Source: a virus
Direction: 5' to 3' (one strand)
IMG/VR virus record: IMGVR_UViG_3300027896_000079
Coordinates: 1-43,700 of that record
Length of the DNA: 43,700 nt
Below, in pieces: positions 39,627 to 43,700 of the stretch (its first letter is position 1; every line of letters begins with the position of its first letter). The position numbers and the translations under genes are program-made. The notes under the pieces were generated by a model. That model worked only from the letters and a program-made list of their open reading frames with translations, was not told the DNA's origin and did not search any database.

Positions 39627-40190
39627 TTAATAAGTTACAAGTGTAAATGTGGTGATCCTGAAATAATTTGCCGGCTCTATCGATCGCGATTTATTCCAGA
39701 TTCCATCTCCGTTTGACTGTGAACCGGTGGCTCCTCCCGAAGTATTCCCTTCAACGGTAAGACCATATTGTTTATACCATTTGCGGACAAACCCGGCATG
39801 GCCATGGATTGTTTTGCCGTTTTGCCATATAATAATTGTACCTGGTGGGATCTTAACCTTGCCGATCAGCACATCTTTGGCAGGAATGCTGCCTTTGATC
39901 TTAAAATCCCTGGCCATTCCGGATCTTATCTTTGGATATTTGACTTTTGCAGAATCAAGACACAGGGTTATGAAAAAAGCACAATAAGAAGAATTTGGAG
40001 CACCATGACCCCTTCTTATTATATATTCAATTTTGGGACCATCATTATTGCCTGTTGCCTCCCGGGTTCCCACATAGGATTCAGCAATTTTTAAATGCTT
40101 TGGCAATGATTGACTATGACATAGCAATACAGCCAAAAACAATAAGAGCATTACCAATATAAATGATCGCATAAGCAACATTTTTGTCAT
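39627..40190 (-). CDS. exported cysteine peptidase-type endolysin
   Basis: A 187-residue protein from the ATG at 40190, preceded by other candidate starts (TTG 40211, ATG 40181, ATG 40172). A signal peptide or signal-anchor (MRSFILVMLLLFLAVLLCHS) is followed by a CHAP/NlpC-type catalytic core with a YCAFF cysteine, HGHAGFV histidine and TVEGNTSG third element, the order of peptidoglycan amidases or endopeptidases. It probably hydrolyses the host wall at lysis. It overlaps the holin-like gene. Confidence 0.78.
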   Translation of the reverse strand: MTKMLLMRSFILVMLLLFLAVLLCHSQSLPKHLKIAESYVGTREATGNNDGPKIEYIIRRGHGAPNSSYCAFFITLCLDSAKVKYPKIRSGMARDFKIKGSIPAKDVLIGKVKIPPGTIIIWQNGKTIHGHAGFVRKWYKQYGLTVEGNTSGGATGSQSNGDGIWNKSRSIEPANYFRITTFTLVTY

Positions 40191-40416
40191 TGATAGCTTG
40201 GACTGTATCAATTTTATGAAAGATTATATCATCCACCAGTTTAAGAAGGAAAATCCCAATGATGGCCTTTGCCAATCCGATCGTAAAGCTCGAAAATTGA
40301 ACAAAATATTTGATCGAAAAAAAAGTAACACTCCCTATGAATAATATGAAAAGGATCACCAGGCCATATTTCAGCAATTTGAAATGATTCTTAAAATAAG
40401 CGATGAGTTTTTTCAT
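40114..40416 (-). CDS. holin-like membrane protein
   Basis: A 100-residue protein with three likely membrane helices (about 16-38, 43-60 and 79-98; e.g. YGLVILFILFIGSVTFFSI). It starts MKKLIAYFKNHFK with a basic N-terminus. It lies upstream of and overlaps the endolysin gene. A holin or holin regulator is the natural reading from this arrangement. Confidence 0.65.
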   Translation of the reverse strand: MKKLIAYFKNHFKLLKYGLVILFILFIGSVTFFSIKYFVQFSSFTIGLAKAIIGIFLLKLVDDIIFHKIDTVQAINDKNVAYAIIYIGNALIVFGCIAMS

Positions 40417-40434
40417 GATGGTTAGGGTTATTTT

Positions 40435-40773
40435 TTAATTTTTATGCTTAATTGTGTCTGGCTTGATTCCGAAAAATTGCATCATAATCCCCATATTTGT
40501 ATTTAGTTGATTGAATTTCCCAGCTACATCCTCTTTGATATTTTGTAACTTCAGGTCCATTTCAATACGATCAACTTTCTCATATTTTAATTCCTTTATA
40601 TTTTTTTCCGCTTCATTATTGCGTTCCATTCCCACACCCCATGAAATCAATCCAGCACCAAAGATTGAAATTATTGCTATCCCCGATCCCCAACGTATCC
40701 ATTTTTTTGTTTTCTTTTCCCAATTCTCCATAAATCCAGTTATGAAGTCATGGTGTTCGTGGGTCTCTTCCAT
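40435..40773 (-). CDS. single-span membrane protein with coiled coil
   Basis: A 112-residue protein with one membrane helix (about 29-48, GSGIAIISIFGAGLISWGVG) and a charged coiled coil after it. Layout is like hemolysin-XhlA-type or holin-associated proteins. It is the first gene of the lysis cassette. Confidence 0.6.
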   Translation of the reverse strand: MEETHEHHDFITGFMENWEKKTKKWIRWGSGIAIISIFGAGLISWGVGMERNNEAEKNIKELKYEKVDRIEMDLKLQNIKEDVAGKFNQLNTNMGIMMQFFGIKPDTIKHKN

Positions 40774-40800
40774 TTTTCGTTTGTTTGATGAGATTATATT

Positions 40801-41802
40801 TTATGCCAAGAAGAATCCTTTGTCTTTACTATTCTTAAATTTGCCCCTATCTTCCGGTGCCATTCCCGGGATGATTCGACGAGAAGAATTATAATAGGTT
40901 TGATATCTTGTTTCTGAAGCATTGGTATCAAGGTATTCCTGTAGTCCCTTTAGTTCAGCCTCCCCATCCCTTTGGCATGCTTCAACCATTATCCCAATCC
41001 GGTCTTTATTCGCATTGGCTTTGCCTTGTACCTTATCGAAGGTATTTGATGCTGTCTCAAAAACACCCCAATCCAGGATATCAATCGAGATTTCCTGCAG
41101 TGCCCGGGCCATGGTGAGGTGTGCCAACGACGGCCTGATCAGATCCAGCACCGATGAATCATCATCAGATATATCTGAACTCCCGCTTCCATTGAGGTTT
41201 TTCTTCAATTCATCAAAATAATCTTTTCCGAGTGTAGGAAGAATATATTTTCTCTCGATGCTGGTGATTATCGGCTTTAAGGAAATGAATACCCTGCGGC
41301 TTTCGCGGATATCTATTATCTTCTGAAATTCCCTTGCATTATGGATGAATAGATCGTTATCAATTGGACTATAATCCGGGAAATCCGAGCGGTGATCCTC
41401 CAGATATTTGAGAAGCAGGTCCATGTTTGCATTTGCCCTCGCAATCCATGATTCCTTCAGGTTCATGATCTGGTATTGCATGGCAGGCCGGTGAGAATCC
41501 GTCTGTACCGTCTGGATTCCCTGGGCAGATATGCTAACAGCAATCTCATCCGCTCCAATCCATAAGGCATAAAGTGATATGGGGATCCGAATCCGCATTA
41601 AAAGAATGTCATATTTTGAAATATTATCTGATCCGCTCCCATTTACAATTCCATCCAACAGATCATAGAAAGCCTCACCTATGTAAGGTTTAATAAATCG
41701 CTGTTCAGCCTCATCAATATATGGCTGATAATTAACAAGAACATTGCTGATATTGATGGTCGAAGCCGATCTTACCTGGGAGATATTTGTGATGAGTGAC
41801 AT
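40801..41802 (-). CDS. head-tail connector-like protein with internal duplication
   Basis: A 333-residue protein adjacent to portal and overlapping its stop (TAATG). It is made of two similar halves: YIDEAEQRFIKPYIGEAFYD with NGSGSDNIS near 28-62, and ITSIERKYILPTLGKDYFDE with NGSGSSDIS near 179-212. Many Bacteroidota phages have a single such unit as a connector/adaptor (DUF6712-type). The tandem form here is unusual. Function inferred from position and resemblance. Confidence 0.6.
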   Translation of the reverse strand: MSLITNISQVRSASTINISNVLVNYQPYIDEAEQRFIKPYIGEAFYDLLDGIVNGSGSDNISKYDILLMRIRIPISLYALWIGADEIAVSISAQGIQTVQTDSHRPAMQYQIMNLKESWIARANANMDLLLKYLEDHRSDFPDYSPIDNDLFIHNAREFQKIIDIRESRRVFISLKPIITSIERKYILPTLGKDYFDELKKNLNGSGSSDISDDDSSVLDLIRPSLAHLTMARALQEISIDILDWGVFETASNTFDKVQGKANANKDRIGIMVEACQRDGEAELKGLQEYLDTNASETRYQTYYNSSRRIIPGMAPEDRGKFKNSKDKGFFLA

Positions 41803-43157
41803 TATGCTTGGTTTGTATCAATACGTTTTGTGGTTTTTGTCGGATGCTGGTCCTGGGTCTGGCTGGTATCCACCGTAACATAATCAAATTGAATTGTAGG
41901 ATCCCATTTGTTGAACTTCTTGACAAAATAGAGTGGCCAGAGAGAACTTTGTCGCGGAACTCCCATATCAGCATTCAGCATCCAATAGGCTTCACGTTTG
42001 TCGGATCCCGATCCTGCGCCGAGTTTACCACCACCACCAGGTACTCCTGATCCTCCTATCAGGCAGGGATCTATACCCATCCCGAAAAGGATTTCCGAGT
42101 TTGCGGCCTGTGTATCGGGAAGGTAAGCACCATCAACAAGTTTATTATCGATGACTTCTATTGTCCATCCATCCTTAAGTTTCTTATCAAGCTTATCCCA
42201 TGTCAAGAATGAAACAAAACTTTTACCCGAATTTTCAACATCAGATAAAAATTCATTTAATTCATCCAGTGTCTCCTGGATCCCTTTCAGTTTCTGCTCC
42301 TTGGTATAATCAGGAGAAGGATATTTATTGTCAAAATAAAAATCCGGGATCTGAACATGGTATTTGATCGTCATCTGGTTCTTCATGATGGCATATTTCA
42401 ATGCTGGGACCTTATAGGCAATCTCAAGCCATTTGTTCACCCGCATGGCATTCCATGGGGCCAGTGAATAATAGGTTGAATTCAGGGTTTTATAAGTGAT
42501 CTGGATGGCAAATTTTGCATCCGGATACTGGCCGGTGGCTGGATCCAACTTCGAAGGATCCCACATCGGTATTTTCTCAACGATAGCCGTATTATCAACA
42601 TCGGGCATTGTGTCCCATTGAGCAGAATAATAGAGAAAGGGAATCTTTCTGGTTACCGGATCCATCTTTGCAACCCGGCAATAAGCAGAATCTTTAACAT
42701 AAATTCTGTTTATCTTATCTTTTCCTTTATTAAGAATACATTCAACCCATCCATTATAAAGGGTTTCAAGCCCCAGGATCAATCTCGGCCAGTTGAAATT
42801 AATCTCATTGATCTCAAAGAAATCCACAATCTCCTGGTCGGCGACAATTTCCTGGGTCATTGCATTGTTTGCATCCTTAATATTTCTGTAAGAGATGATA
42901 CCCCGGCCAAAATGAACCGTCTGACGTTTTTCGATCGCCTTACCGGCGACATGACTCTTTCCAATATCTTCAAGAACGTGTTGTGGAAAAAGATTATCAT
43001 CGCCCCAGGTAGAATATGGAAGGCCGGTCAGATCCTGCGGAACTGCCGGTTGATCTTTTGAAGCATCTGGTTTTACAAGTCCTTTTCCGGTAACGATTGC
43101 CTTTCCTCCAGGAAGAATTGCATAACCAGTTTCAACTATTGTAGCTCTGTTTTTCAT
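41802..43157 (-). CDS. portal protein
   Basis: A 451-residue protein from the ATG at 43157 (TGATG overlap with the upstream stop; an upstream TTG was not used). The family forms the dodecameric ring through which DNA enters the head. It begins MKNRATIVETGYAILPGGKA, has a long coiled-coil-like middle, and a Gly-rich C-terminal region (GGSGVPGGGGKLGAGSGSDK) near 378-400. Its location ahead of connector and lysis genes, and its general resemblance to portal proteins of Bacteroidota phages, support the call. No catalytic motif. Confidence 0.72.
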   Translation of the reverse strand: MKNRATIVETGYAILPGGKAIVTGKGLVKPDASKDQPAVPQDLTGLPYSTWGDDNLFPQHVLEDIGKSHVAGKAIEKRQTVHFGRGIISYRNIKDANNAMTQEIVADQEIVDFFEINEINFNWPRLILGLETLYNGWVECILNKGKDKINRIYVKDSAYCRVAKMDPVTRKIPFLYYSAQWDTMPDVDNTAIVEKIPMWDPSKLDPATGQYPDAKFAIQITYKTLNSTYYSLAPWNAMRVNKWLEIAYKVPALKYAIMKNQMTIKYHVQIPDFYFDNKYPSPDYTKEQKLKGIQETLDELNEFLSDVENSGKSFVSFLTWDKLDKKLKDGWTIEVIDNKLVDGAYLPDTQAANSEILFGMGIDPCLIGGSGVPGGGGKLGAGSGSDKREAYWMLNADMGVPRQSSLWPLYFVKKFNKWDPTIQFDYVTVDTSQTQDQHPTKTTKRIDTNQA

Positions 43158-43489
43158 CAGAAACAAACTTTCTGGCCATTGAACTCAATGATCAATCGAA
43201 TGTGAATCTTGCGTATCTGGCCGTTAGGTAACAATATATTTCGCGTCTGGTTAATCCAATGGTTCGGATCCTTCGGGCTTTTGGGAATATCGGTGGGTGC
43301 CAGTCGGGTATCAAATATCACTTTCCCTTTCTTCTTGCCCACACATTTACATCCTTGTTTTATTTCAATGATTTCTCCGCCCGTTTTCCTGATCCTGTCG
43401 GCCGTCACAAATTTGATATCGAATTTAACCGGCATTCCTGCCCCGTCAAATTGATCCATTTGCTCAAGTACATTCAACAATCGAATCAT
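43157..43489 (-). CDS. unknown protein at the start of the portal operon
   Basis: A 110-residue protein, basic with a KQGCKCVGKKKGK segment near residues 44-56. It is first in the leftward head-lysis operon, and the ATG is four bases beyond a phage-type -7 box. The stop overlaps the portal start (TGATG). Function unknown. Confidence 0.7.
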   Translation of the reverse strand: MIRLLNVLEQMDQFDGAGMPVKFDIKFVTADRIRKTGGEIIEIKQGCKCVGKKKGKVIFDTRLAPTDIPKSPKDPNHWINQTRNILLPNGQIRKIHIRLIIEFNGQKVCF

Positions 43490-43493
43490 GATG

Positions 43494-43528
43494 CAAGTAT
43501 ATATTCTCCATTCTCATAATTAAAGGAC
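43494..43528 (-). promoter_or_regulatory. phage-type promoter for the portal operon
   Basis: Read leftward: GTCCTTTA at 43528-43521, 19 bases, TATACTTG at 43501-43494, CATC, then ATG at 43489. The -7 box matches TAnnTTTG at seven of eight positions, the best of the near-leaderless copies. Confidence 0.75.
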
Positions 43529-43700
43529 AAAAAAATAGATAATATTTTTTGCCAGAATTCACCGGCCATATCTCAGCTCGCCTAAACCTCAAATAAAACC
43601 TGTATGTTTATTTTTCTCAAATTTTTTCTTCTATTTTCCTGTCTTTTTGTCTGTTAGGCATGACAAAACGTCTTTTATTATCAAAAATCTCACGATCGAC
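43529..43700. other. right-end noncoding region
   Basis: AT-rich and without a recognised gene. A rightward ATG at 43660 opens a frame that runs off the window, and if the contig is circular it continues for 63 codons to 151. No terminal repeat with the left edge beyond three bases is visible. Confidence 0.45.

Noticed and set aside
172-43489. Search for an integrase, transposase or attachment site
   Set aside because: No recombinase motif was seen in any large ORF, and the tRNA at 20588 is not flanked by an integrase gene, so an att site is not supported.
6984-43489. Long open frames on the opposite strand of the structural and sugar genes
   Set aside because: They lie within convincing genes, lack known motifs and promoters, and are explained as coding-strand shadows.

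Overview
The window looks like most or all of the genome of a tailed, siphovirus-like phage of a Bacteroidota host. It has a terminase, portal, ClpP-type head protease, major capsid protein, a 1092-residue tape measure protein and a lysis cassette. The host assignment rests on promoters of the Bacteroidota type (TTG, 19-20 bases, TAnnTTTG), weak use of Shine-Dalgarno sites, AT-rich coding, and protein families common in phages of that phylum. No integrase, transposase or partition system was found, so lysogeny is not supported from this window.

Layout, following the mostly leftward transcription: 43489-37375 holds a small protein, portal, a duplicated head-tail connector, the lysis cassette and two unknown genes. 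35304-37346 is a rightward cassette of small accessory genes with its own promoters and terminators and a cloverleaf-like leader RNA. 35183-23215 is the tail module, ending in fibre-like proteins and an exported sialidase-like protein. 21067-22204 carries two rightward genes, one a probable repressor, divergent from an early leftward promoter at 20989-21018. That promoter reads into a small gene, an odd tRNA, a LuxR-type regulator and replication genes ending with a 707-residue ATPase/helicase at 16428. 16257-16427 is a possible origin. 16223-14625 holds small genes and a Dam-type methylase. 14598-12222 is a diversity-generating retroelement (DGR). 11255-7841 is the head module. 7739-4215 is a glycosyltransferase cassette. 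4243-172 holds an unknown gene, a ParB-methyltransferase fusion and the terminase genes. If the contig is circular, terminase leads back to portal, the usual phage order.

Three observations stand out. (1) The DGR has an 81-bp template repeat and two 81-bp variable repeats in adjacent small genes. All 16 and all 17 differences from the template lie at template adenines, and the reverse transcriptase carries the DGR-type IGNYLSQ motif and YADD. (2) Five leftward transcription units begin with the same element, GTCCTTT(A/C), exactly 19 bases, then a TAnnTTTG-like box. In four of them the ATG follows the box after exactly four bases, so the mRNAs would be leaderless or nearly so. This looks like a phage-specific promoter class, distinct from the host-like promoters of the early and accessory genes. 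(3) At 20588-20679 a textbook tRNA body has a 27-base anticodon loop, as though 20 bases were inserted before a normal CAU loop.

The first ~150 bases are much richer in G+C than the rest and hold no recognisable gene. This may be an assembly edge or a foreign fragment.
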